Part shown: positions 27,101 through 39,799 of the stretch, one piece after another
Numbering within the stretch: position 1 is the stretch's first letter
Layout: each line of letters starts with the position of its first letter
DNA from: Halictus rubicundus
Lineage: Eukaryota; Arthropoda; Insecta; Hymenoptera; Halictidae
Direction: 5' to 3'
Assembly (NCBI RefSeq): GCF_050948215.1
Contig: NW_027489012.1
Coordinates: forward strand, 1-64,000
DNA length: 64,000 nucleotides
The notes under the pieces: generated by a model
Seen by the model: the letters and a program-made list of their open reading frames with translations, nothing else
The model's database searches: none
Told to the model about the DNA's origin: nothing
Program-made: the position numbers and the translations under genes

Positions 27101-29480
27101 ATAGAGGATAGGATATGATAGAGGATAGGATATGATAGAGGATAGGATAGGATAGAGGATAGGATAGGATAGATGATAGGATAGGATAGAGGATAGGATA
27201 AGATAGAGGATAGGATAGGATAGAGGATAGGATAGGATAGAGGATAGGATAGGATAGAGGATAGGATAGGATAGATGATAGGATAGGATAGAGGATAGGA
27301 TAAGATAGAGGATAGGATAGGATAGATGATATTATAGGAAAGAGGAAAGGATATGATAGAGGATACGATATTGTAGAGGATAGGATAGGATAGAGGATAG
27401 GATAGGATAGAGGATAGGATAGGATAGAGGATAGGATAGGATAGAGGATAGGATAGGATAGAGGATAGGATGGGATAGAGGATAGGATAGGATAGAGGAT
27501 AGGATAGGATAGAGGATAGGATAGGGTAGAGGATAGGATAGGATAGAGGATAGGATAGGATAGATAATAGGATAGGATAGATGATAGGATAGGATAGAGG
27601 ATAGGATAAGATAGAGGATAGGATAGGATAGATGATATTATAGGAAAGAGGAAAGGATATGATAGAGGATACGATATTGTAGAGGATAGGATAGGATAGA
27701 GGATAGGATAGGATAGAGGATAGGATAGGATAGAGGATAGGATAGGATAGAGGATAGGATATGATAGAGGATAGGATATGATAGAGGATAGGATAGGATA
27801 GAGGATAGGATATGATAGAGGATAGGATAGGATAGAAGATAGGATAGGATAGATGATAGGATAGGATAGAGGATAGGATAAGATAGAGGATACGATAGGA
27901 TAGAGGATAGGATAGGATAGAGGATAGGATATGATAGAGGATAGGATAGGATAGAGGATAGGATAGGATAGAGGATAGTATAGGATAGATGACAGGATAG
28001 GATAGAGGATAGGATAAGATAGAGGATAGGACAGGACAGATGATATTATAGGAAAGAGGAAAGGATATGATAGAGGATACGATATTGTAGTAGATATGAT
28101 AGGATAGAGGATAGGATAGGATAGAGGATAGGATAGGATAGATAATAGGATAGGATAGATGATAGGATAGGATAGAGGATAGGATAAGATAGAGGATAGG
28201 ATAGGATAGATGATATTATAGGAAAGAGGAAAGGATATGATAGAGGATACGATATTGTAGAGGAAAGGATAGGATAGAGGATAGGATAGGATAGAGGATA
28301 GGATAGGATATAGGATAGGATAGGATAGAGGATAGGATAGGATAGAGGATAGGATAGGATAGAGGATAGGATAGGATAGAGGATAGGATAGGATAGAGGA
28401 TAGGATCGTATAGAGGATAGGATAGGGGATTGGATAGAATAAAGGATAGGATAGGATAGAGGATAGGATAGAGGATAGGATAGAGGATAGGATAAGATAG
28501 AGGATAAGATAGGATAGAGTATAGGATAGGATAGAGGATAGGATATGATAGAGGATAGGATAGGATAGAGGATAGGATAGGATAGATGATAGGATAGGAT
28601 AGAGGATAGGATAAGATAGAGGATAGGATCGGATAGAGGATAGGATAGGGGATTGGATAGGATAGAGGATAGGATAGGATAGAGGATAGGATACGATAGA
28701 GGATACGATAGGATAGGATAGAGGATAGGATAGGATAGAGGATAGGATAGGATAGAGGATAGGATAGGATAGGATAGAGGATAGGATAGGATAGAGGATA
28801 TGATAGGATAGAGGATAGTATAGGATAGAGGATAGGATAGGATAGAGTATAGGATAGGATAGAGGATAGGATAGGATAGAGGATAGGATATGATAGAGGA
28901 TAGGATATGATAGAGGATAGGATAGGATAGAGGATAGGATAGGATAGATGATAGGATAGGATAGAGGATAGGATAAGATAGAGGATAGGATAGGATAGAG
29001 GATAGGATAGGATAGAGGATAGGATAGGATAGAGGATAGGATAGGATAGATGATAGGATAGGATAGAGGATAGGATAGGATAGAGGATAGGATAGGATAG
29101 ATGATAGGATAGGATAGAGGATAGGATAAGATAGAGGATAGGTTAGGATAGAGGATAGGATAGGGGATTGGATAGGATAGAGGATAGGATAGGATAGAGG
29201 ATTGGATACGATAAAGGATACGATAGGATAGGATAGAGGATAGGATACGATAGAGGATACGATAGGATAGGATAGAGGATAGGACAGGATATAGGATAGG
29301 ATTTGATAGAGGATAGGATATGATAGAGGATAAGATAGGATAGAGGATAGGATAGGATGGATGATAGGATACGATAGAGGATAGGATAAGATAGAGGATA
29401 GGATAGGATAGAGGATAGGATAGGATAGAGGATAGGATAAGATAGAGGATAGGATCGGATAGAGGATAGGATAGGGGATT
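24200..29480 (+). repeat. A4 block: GATATTGTAG subfamily
   Basis: In this block the marker is followed by GATATTGTAG, not the GATATTATAG of most of zone A. The form occurs after markers near 24,277, 25,730, 25,876, 26,284, 26,454, 27,328, 27,634, 28,042 and 28,212, and again only in zones B and C (41,622, 45,688 and 49,071). The block is bracketed by a related pair of segments, about 24,450-24,750 and 29,110-29,410, sharing GGATTGGATACGATAAAGG at an offset of 4,658. It may be close to the source of zones B and C. Confidence 0.78.
25770..29110 (+). repeat. Tandem duplication with 1,758/1,792-bp offset
   Basis: The copies are about 25,770-27,315 and 27,530-29,110. Anchors at an offset of 1,758 are GATAATAGG (25,805 and 27,563), markers 25,876, 26,284 and 26,454 (partners 27,634, 28,042 and 28,212) and AGTAGATATG (26,331 and 28,089). 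Anchors at 1,792 are GGATCGTATAG (26,611 and 28,403) and GGATCGG (26,834 and 28,626). The change of 34 bp is two monomers. A few substitutions separate the copies, for instance AATAAAGGATAGGATATG near 26,650 against AATAAAGGATAGGATAGG near 28,442. Confidence 0.88.
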
Positions 29481-31449
29481 GGATAGAATAGAGGATAGGA
29501 TAGGATAGAGGATAGGATACGATAGAGGATACGATAGGATAGGATAGAGGATAGGATAGAGGATAGGATAGGATAGAGGATAGGATAGGATAGGATAGAG
29601 GATACGATAGGATAGGATAGAGGATAGGATAGAATACAGGATTGGATAGGATGGAGGATACGATATGATAGAGGATAGGATAGGATAGAGGATAGGATAG
29701 GATAGAGGATACGATATTATAGAGGATAGGATAGGATAGAGGATAGGATATTATAAAGGATAGGATAGGATAGAGGATAGGATAGGTTAGAGGATAGGAT
29801 AGGATAGAGGATAGGATCGGATAGAGGATAGGATAGGGGATTGGATAGAATAAAGGATAGGATAGGATAGAGGATAGGATAGAGGATAGGATAAGATAGA
29901 GGATAAGATAGGATAGAGTATAGGATAGGATAGAGGATAGGATATGATAGAGGATAGGATAGGATAGAGGATAGGATAGGATAGATGATAGGATAGGATA
30001 GAGGATAGGATAGGATAGAGGATAGGATATGATAGTGGATCAGATAGAATAGAGGATTGGATAGGATAGATGATAGGATAGGATAGAGGATAGGATAAGA
30101 TAGAGCATAGGATAGGATAGATGATATTATAGGGAAGAGGAAAGGATATGATAGAGGATACGATATTATAGAGGATAGGATAGGATAGAGGATAGGATAT
30201 TATAAAGGATAGGATAGGATAGAGGATAGGATAGGATAGAGGATAGGATAGGATAGAGGATAGGATAGTATAGAGGATAGGATAGTATAGAGGATAGGAT
30301 ACGATAGAGGATACGATAGGATAGGATAGAGGATAGGATGCGATAGAGGATACGATAGGATAGGATAGAGGATAGGATAGGATATAGGATAGGATATGAT
30401 AGAGGATAGGATATGATAGAGGATAGGATAGGATAGAGGATAGGATAGGATAGATGATAGGATAGGATAGAGGATAGGATAAGATAGAGGATAGGATAGG
30501 ATAGAGGATAGGATAGGATAGAGGATAGGATCGGATAGAGGATAGGATAGGGGATTGGATAGAATAAAGGATAGGATAGGATAGAGGATAGGATAGAGGA
30601 TAGGATAGATTATAGGATAAGATAGAGGATAAGATAGGATAGAGTATAGGATAGGATAGAGGATAGGATAAGATAGAGGATAAGATAGGATAGAGGATAG
30701 GATAGGATAGAGGATAGGATATGATAGAGGATAGGATAGGATAGAGGATAGGATAGGATAGAGGATAGGATAGGATAGAGGATAGGATATGATAGTGGAT
30801 CAGATAGAATAGAGGATTGGATAGGATAGATGATAGGATAGGATAGAGGATAGGATAAGATAGAGGATAGGATAGGATAGATGATATTATAGGGAAGAGG
30901 AAAGGATATGATAGAGGATACGATATTATAGACGATAGGATAGGATAGAGGATAGGATATTATAAAGGATAGGATAGGATAGAGGATAGGATAGGATAGA
31001 GGATAGGATAGGATAGAGGATAGGATAGTATAGAGGATAGGATAGTATAGAGGATAGGATACGATAGAGGATACGATAGGATAGGATAGAGGATAGGATA
31101 GGATATAGGATAGGATATGATGGAGGATAGGATATGATAAAGGATAGGATAGGATAGAGGATAGGATAGGATAGATGATAGGATAGGATAGAGGATAGGA
31201 TAAGATAGAGGATAGGATAGGATATATGATAGGATAGGATAGAGGATACGATATGATAGAGAATAGGATAGGATAGAGGATAGGATAGGATAGAGGATAG
31301 GATAGGATAGAGGATAGGATAGGATAGAGGATAGGATACGATAGAGGGTACAATAGGATAGGATAGAGGATTGGATAGGATAGAGGATAGGATAAGATAG
31401 AGGATAAGATAGGATAGAGGATTTGATAGGATAGAGGATAGGATATGAT

Positions 31450-32860
31450 AGAGGATAGGATAGGATAGATGATAGGATAGGATAGAGGATAGGATAGGAT
31501 AGATGATAGGATAGGATAGAGGATAGGATAAGATAGAGGATAGGATAGGATAGATGATATTATAGGAAAGAGGAAAGGGTAAGATAGAGGATAGGTTAGG
31601 ATAGAGGATAGGATAGGGGATTGGATAGGATAGAGGATAGGATAGGGTAGAGGATAGGATATGATAGAAGATAGGATAGGATAGAGGATAGGACAGGATA
31701 GATGATAGGATAGGATAGAGGATAGGATAAGATAGGGGATAGGATAGGATAGAGGATAGGATAGGATAGAGGATAGGATCGGATAGAGGATAGGATAGGG
31801 GATTGGATAGAATAAAGGATAGGATAGGATACAGGATAGGATAGAGGATAGGGTAAGATAGAGGATAAGATAGGATAGAGTATAGGATAGGATAGAGGAT
31901 AGGATATGATAGAGGATAGGATAGGATAGAGGATAGGATAGGATAGATGATAGGATAGGATAGAGGATAGGATAGGATAGGATAGAGGATAGGATAGGAC
32001 AGAGGATAGGATAGGATAGAGGATAGGATAGGATAGAGGATAGGATATTATAAAGGATAGGATAGGATAGAGGATAGGATAGGATAGAGGATAGGATAGT
32101 ATAGAGGATAGGATAGTATAGAGGATAGGATAGGATAGAGGATAGGATAGGATAGAGGATAGGATACGATAGAGGGTACGATAGGATAGGATAGAGGAGA
32201 GGATAGGATAGAGGATAGGATAGGATACAGGATAGGATATGATAGGATAGAGGATACGATAGGATAGGATAGAGCATAGGATAGGATAGAGGATTGGATA
32301 TGATAGAGGATAGGATAGGATAGATGATAGGATAGGATAGAGGATAGGATAGGATAGATGATAGGATAGGATAGAGGATAGGATAAGATAGAGGATAGGA
32401 TAGGATAGATGATATTATAGGAAAGAGGAAAGGGTAAGATAGAGGATAGGTTAGGATAGAGGATAGGATAGGGGATTGGATAGGATAGAGGATAGGATAG
32501 GATAGAGGATAGGATATGATAGAAGATAGGATAGGATAGAGGATAGGACAGGATAGATGATAGGATAGGATAGAGGATAGGATAAGATAGGGGATAGGAT
32601 AGGATAGAGGATAGGATAGGATAGAGGATAGGATCGGATAGAGGATAGGATAGGGGATTGGATAGAATAAAGGATAGGATAGGATACAGGATAGGATAGA
32701 GGATAGGGTAAGATAGAGGATAAGATAGGATAGAGTATAGGATAGGATAGAGGATAGGATATGATAGAGGATAGGATAGGATAGAGGATAGGATAGGATA
32801 GATGATAGGATAGGATAGAGGATAGGATAGGATAGGATAGAGGATAGGATAGGATAGAGG
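31450..32860 (+). repeat. 855-bp tandem duplication of an A3 unit
   Basis: Two A3-type units repeat at an 855-bp offset. Anchors are the GATATTATAGG marker followed by GGGTAAG (31,556 and 32,411), GGACAGGATAGATG (31,692 and 32,547) and GATACAGGATAGG after AATAAAGG (31,831 and 32,686). Single A3 units elsewhere in zone A lie near 4,951, 14,812, 16,553, 19,102, 20,843 and 35,056. Confidence 0.83.
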
Positions 32861-33899
32861 ATAGGATAGGATAGAGGATAGGATAGGATAGAGGATAGGA
32901 TATGATAGAGGATAGGATAGGATAGAAGATAGGATAGGATAGATGATAGGATAGGATAGGTTAGGATAGATGATAGGATAGGATAGAGGATAGGATAGGA
33001 TAGATGATATTATAGGAAAGAGGAAAGGATATGATAGAGGATACGATATTATAGAGGATAGGATAGGATAGAGGATAGGATATTATAAAGGATAGGATAG
33101 GATAGAGGATAGGATAGGATAGAGGATAGGATAGGATAGAGGATAGGATAGTTTAGAGGATAGAATAGGATAGAGGATAGGATAGGATAGAGGATAGGAT
33201 ACGATAGAGGATACGATAGGATAGGATAGAGGGTAGGATAGGATAGAGGATAGGATAGGATAGAGGATACGATAGGATAGGATAGAGAATAGGATAGGAT
33301 AGAGGATAGGACAGGACAGAGGATAGGATATAATAGAGGATAGGATAGGATAGAGGATACGATAGGAATGAGGGTAGGATAGAGAATAGGATAGGATAGA
33401 GGATACGATAGGAATGAGGGTAGGATAGAGAATAGGATAGGATAGAGGTTAGGGGATTGGATCGGATACAGGGTAGGAGACGATAGAGGATAGGATAGAG
33501 GATAGAATAGGATAGAGGATAGGATATGATAGAGGATAGGATAGGATAGAAGATAGGATAGGATAGATGATAGGATAGGATAGAGTATAGGATAAGATAG
33601 AGGATAAGATAGGATAGAGGATACGATAGGATAGGATAGACCATAGGATAGGATAGAGGATTGGATAGGATAGAGGATAGGATATGATAGAGGATAGGAT
33701 ATGATAGAGGATAGGATAGGATAGAGGATAGGATAGGATAGATGATAGGATAGGATAGAGGATAGGATCGGATAGAGGATAGGATAGGGGATTGGATAGA
33801 ATAAAGGATAGGATAGGATAGAGGATAGGATAGAGGATAGGATAGAGGATAGGATAAGATAGAGGATAAGATAGGATAGAGGATAGGATAGGATAGAGG

Positions 33900-34950
33900 A
33901 TAGGATAGGATAGAGGATAGGATAGTATAGAGGATAGGATAGTATAGAGGATAGGATACGATAGAGGATACGATAGGATAGGATAGAGGATAGGATACGA
34001 TAGAGGATACGATAGGATAGGATAGAGGATAGGATAGGATATAGGATAGGATATGATAGAGGATAGGATATGATAGAGGATAGGATAGGATAGAGGATAG
34101 GATAGGATAGATGATAGGATAGGATAGAGGATAGGATAAGATAGAGGATAGGATAGGATAGAGGATAGGATAGGATAGAGGATAGGATCGGATAGAGGAT
34201 AGGATAGGGGATTGGATATAATAAAGGATAGGATAGGATAGAGGATAGGATAGAGGATAGGATAAGATAGAGGATAAGATAGGATAGAGTATAGGATAGG
34301 ATAGAGGATAGGATAGGATAGAGGATAGGATAGGATAGAAGATAGGATAGGATAGAGGATAGGATAGGAAAGAGGATAGGATATGATAGAGGATAGGATA
34401 GGATAGAGGATAGGATAGGATAGAGGATAGGATAGGATAGAGGATAGGATAGGATAGAGGATAGGATAGAATAGAGGATAGGATATGATAGAGGATAGGA
34501 TAGGATAGAAGATAGGATATGATAGAGGATAGGATAGGATAGAGGATAGGATAGGATAGAGGATAGGATAGGATATATGATAGGATAGGATAGAGGATAC
34601 GATATGATAGAGGATAGGATAGGATAGAGGATAGGATAGGATAGAGGATAGGATAGGATATATGATAGGATAGGATAGAGGATACGATATTATAGAGGAT
34701 AGGATAGGATAGAGGATAGGATATTATAAAGGATAGGATAGGATAGAGGATAGGATAGGATAGAGGATAGGATAGTATAGAGGATAGGATAGTATAGAGG
34801 ATAGGATAGGATAGAGGATAGGATAGGATAGAGGATAGGATACGATAGAGGGTACGATAGGATAGGATAGAGGATTGGATAGGATAGAGGATAGGATAAG
34901 ATAGAGGATAAGATAGGATAGAGGATTTGATAGGATAGAGGATAGGATAT
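33900..34950 (+). repeat. Dispersed duplicate of 11,900-12,940 (offset about 22 kb)
   Basis: The rare variant GGATATATGATAGG occurs twice in each segment, at about 12,565 and 12,650 and at about 34,574 and 34,659, with the same 85-bp internal spacing and an offset of 22,009. The upstream GGATCGG and AATAAAGG block is shared at 22,004. One visible difference is GATACGATATTATAG (near 12,590) against GATACGATATGATAG (near 34,600). Beyond the segment the right copy continues into an A3 marker (35,056) while the left continues into A1-type markers, so the match is a mosaic block. Confidence 0.78.
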
Positions 34951-37947
34951 GATAGAGGATAGGATAGGATAGAGGATAGGATAGGATAGAGGATAGGATA
35001 GGATAGATGATAGGATAGGATAGAGGATAGGATAAGATAGAGGATAGGATAGGATAGATGATATTATAGGAAAGAGGAAAGGGTAAGATAGAGGATAGGT
35101 TAGGATAGAGGATAGGATAGGGGATTGGATAGGATAGAGGATAGGATAGGATAGAGGATAGGATACGATAGAGGATACGATAGGATAGGATAGAGGATAG
35201 GATACGATAGAGGATACGATACGATAGGATAGAGGATAGGATAGGATAGAGGATAGGATAGGATAGAGGATAGGATATGATAGTGGATAGGATATGATAG
35301 AGGATAGGATAGGATAGAGGATAGGATAGGATAGATGATAGGATAGGATAGAGGATAGGATCGGATAGAGTATAGGATAGGGGATTGGATAGAATAAAGG
35401 ATAGGATAGGATAGAGGATAGGATAGAGGATAGGATAAGATAGAGGATAAGATAGGATAGAGTATAGGATAGGATAGAGGATAGGATAGGATAGAGGATA
35501 GGATATGATAGGATAGAGGATACGATAGGATAGGATAGAGGAAAGGATAGGATAGAGGATTGGATAGGATAGAGGATAGGATATGATAGAGGATAGGATA
35601 TGATAGAGGATAGGATAGGATAGAGGATAGGATAGGATAGATGATAGGATAGGATAGAGGATAGGATAAGATAGAGGATAGGATAGGATAGAGGATAGGA
35701 TAGGATAGAGGATAGGATCGGATAGAGGATAGGATAGGGGATTGGATAGAATAAAGGATAGGATAGGATAGAGGATAGGATAGAGGATAGGATAAGATAG
35801 AGGATAAGATAGGATAGAGTATAGGATAGGATAGAGGATAGGATATGATAGAGGATAGGATAGGATAGAGGATAGGATAGGATAGATGATAGGATAGGAT
35901 AGAGGATAGGATAGGATAGGATAGAGGATAGGATAGGATAGAGGATAGGATAGGATAGAGGAAAGGATAGGATAGAGGATAGGATATGATAGAGGATAGG
36001 ATAGGATAGAAGATAGGATAGGATAGATGATAGGATAGGATAGAGGATAGGATAAAATAGAGGATAAGATACGATAGAGGATAGGATAGGATAGAGGATA
36101 GGATATGATAGAGGATAGGATAGGATAGAGGATGGGATAGGATAGGATAGATGATAGGATAGGATAGAGGATAGGATAGGATAGATGATATTATAGGAAA
36201 GAGGAAAGGATATGATAGAGGATACGATATTATAGAGGATAGGATAGGATAGAGGATAGGATATTATAATGGATAGGATAGGATAGAGGATAGGATAGGA
36301 TAGAGGATAGGATAGGATAGAGGATAGGATAGTATAGAGGATAGGATAGGATAGAGGATAGGATAGGATAGAGGATAGGATACGATAGAGGATACGATAG
36401 GATAGGATAGAGGGTAGGATAGGATAGAGGATAGGATAGGATAGAGGATAGGATAGGATAGAGGATACGATAGGATAGGATAGAGAATAGGATAGGATAG
36501 ACGATAGGACAGGACAGAGGATAGGATAGGATAGAGGATAGGATAGGATAGAGGATACGATAGGAATGAGGATAGGATAGAGAATAGGATAGGATAGAGG
36601 TTAGGGGATTCGATCGGATACAGGATAGGAGACGATAGAGGATAGGATAGTATAGAGGATAGGATAGGATAGAGGATAGGATAGGATAGAGGATAGGATA
36701 CGTTAGAGGGTACGATAGGATAGGATAGAGGATAGGATAGGATAGAGGATAGGATAGGATAGAGGATAGGATAGGATAGAGCATAGGATAGGATAGAGGA
36801 TAGGATAGGATAGAGGATAGGATATGATAGAGGATAGGATAGGATAGAAGATAGGATAGGATAGATGATAGGATAGGATAGAGGATAGGATAAGATAGAG
36901 GATAAGATACGTTAGAGGGTACGATAGGATAGGATAGAGGATAGGATAGGATAGAGGATAGGATAGGATAGAGGATAGGATAGGATAGAGGATAGGATAT
37001 GATAGAGGATAGGATAGGATAGAGGATAGGATAGGATAGAGGATAGGATAGGATAGAGGATAGGATATGATAGTGGATCAGATAGAATAGAGGATTGGAT
37101 AGGATAGATGATAGGATAGGATATAGGATAGGATAAGATAGAGCATAGGATAGGATAGATGATATTATAGGGAAGAGGAAAGGATATGATAGAGGATACG
37201 ATATTATAGAGGATAGGATAGGATAGAGGATAGGATATTATAAAGGATAGGATAGGATAGAGGATAGGATAGGATAGAGGATAGGATAGGATAGAGGATA
37301 GGATAGTATAGAGGATAGGATAGTATAGAGGATAGGATACGATAAAGGATACGATAGGATAGGATAGGATAGGGGATAGGATAGGATATAGGATAGAATA
37401 TGATAGAGGATAGGATATGATAGAGGATAGGATAGGATAGAGGATAGGATAGGATAGATGATAGGATAGGATAGAGGATAGGATAAGATAGAGCATAGGA
37501 TAGGATAGAGGATAGGATAGGATAGAGGATAGGATCGGATAGAGGATAGGATAGGGGATTGGATATAATAAAGGATAGGATAGGATAGAGGATAGGATAG
37601 AGGATAGGATAAGATAGAGGATAAGATAGGATAGAGTATAGGATAGGATAGAGGATAGGATAGGATAGAGGATAGGATAGGATAGAAGATAGGATAGGAT
37701 AGAGGATAGGATAGGAAAGAGGATAGGATATGATAGAGGATAGGATAGGATAGAGGATAGGATAGGATAGATGATAGGATAGGATAGAGGATAGGATAAG
37801 ATAGAGGATAAGATAGGATAGAGGATAGGATAGGATAGAGGATAGGATATGATAGAGGATAGGATAGGATAGAGGATAGGATAGGATAGGATAGATGATA
37901 GGATAGGATAGAGGATAGGATAAGATAGAGGATAGGATAGGATAGAT

Positions 37948-38870
37948 GATATTATAGGAAAGAGGAAAGGATATGATAGAGGATACGATATTATAGACGA
38001 TAGGATAGGATAGAGGATAGGATATTATAAAGGATAGGATAGGATAGAGGATAGGATAGGATAGAGGATAGGATAGGATAGAGGATAGGATAGGACAGAG
38101 GATAGGATACGATAGAGGATACGATAGGATAGGATAGAGGGTAGGATAGGATAGAGGATAGGATAGGATAGAGGATAGGATAGGATAGAGGATACGATAG
38201 GATAGGATAGAGAATAGGATAGGATAGAGGATAGGACAGGACAGAGGATAGGATAGGATAGAGGATAGGATAGGATAGAGGATACGATAGGAATGAGGAT
38301 AGGATAGAGAATAGGATAGGATAGAGGACAGGGGATTGGATCGGATACAGGATAGGAGACGATAGAGGATAGGATAGTATAGATGATAGGATAGGATAGA
38401 GGATAGGATAGGATAGAGGATAAGATACGATAGAGGGTACGATAGGATAGGATAGAGGATAGGATAGGATAGAGGATAGGATAGGATAGAGGATAGGATA
38501 GGATAGAGGATAGGATAGGATAGAGGATAGGATAGTATAGAGGATAGGATATGATAGAGGATAGGATAGGATAGAAGATAGGATAGGATAGATGATAGGA
38601 TAGGATAGAGGATAGGATAAGATAGAGGATAAGATAGGATAGAGGATAGGATAGGATAGAGGATAGGATATGTTAGAGTATAGGATAGGATAGAGGATAG
38701 GATAGGATAGAGGATAGGGTAGGATAGAGGATAGGATATGATAGAGGATAGGATACGATAAAGGATACGATAGGATAGGATAGAGGATAGGATACGATAG
38801 AGGATACGATAGGATAGGATAGAGGATAGGACAGGATATAGGATAGGATTTGATAGAGGATAGGATAGGA
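37948..38870 (+). repeat. Dispersed duplicate of 23,340-24,150 plus a GATACGATAAAGG block
   Basis: The first 800 bases pair with 23,340-24,150. Directly after, near 38,751-38,860, the variants GATACGATAAAGG, GATACGATAGAGGATACG, GGACAGGATATAGG and GGATTTGATAG follow in the order seen near 24,541-24,650 and 29,199-29,310. In the left region these parts are also neighbours but are separated by a marker-containing stretch of about 0.4 kb that is absent here. Confidence 0.75.
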
Positions 38871-39799
38871 TAGAGGATAGGATCGGATAGAGGATAGGAT
38901 AGGCGATTGGATAGAATAAAGGATAGGATAGGATAGAGGATAGGATAGAGGATAGGATAAGATAGAGGATAAGATAGGATAGAGTATAGGATAGGATAGA
39001 GGATAGGATAGGATAGAGTATAGAATAGGATAGGATAGAGGATACGATAGGATAGGATAGAGGATACGATAGGATACAGGATTGGATAGGATGGAGGATA
39101 CGATATGATAGAGGATAGGATAGGATAGAGGATAGGATAGGATAGAGGATACGATATTATAGAGGATAGGATAGGATAGAGGATAGGATATTATAAAGGA
39201 TAGGATAGGATAGAGGATAGGATAGGTTAGAGGATAGGATAGGATAGAGGATAGGATCGGATAGAGGATAGGATAGGGGATTGGATAGAATAAAGGATAG
39301 GATAGGATAGAGGATAGGATAGAGGATAGGATAAGATAGTGGATCAGATAGAATAGAGGATTGGATAGGATAGATGATAGGATAGGATAGAGGATAGGAT
39401 AAGATAGGGCATAGGATAGGATAGATGATATTATAGGGAAGAGGAAAGGATATGATAGAGGATACGATATTATAGAGGATAGGATAGGATAGAGGATAGG
39501 ATATTATAAAGGATAGGATAGGATAGAGGATAGGATAGGATAGAGGATAGGATAGGATAGAGGATAGGATAGTATAGAGGATAGGATAGTATAGAGGATA
39601 GGATACGATAGAGGATACGATAGGATAGGATAGAGGATAGGATGCGATAGAGGATACGATAGGATAGGATAGAGGATAGGATAGGATATAGGATAGGATA
39701 TGATAGAGGATAGGATATGATAGAGGATAGGATAGGATAGAGGATAGGATAGGATAGATGATAGGATAGGATAGAGGATAGGATAAGATAGAGGATAGG

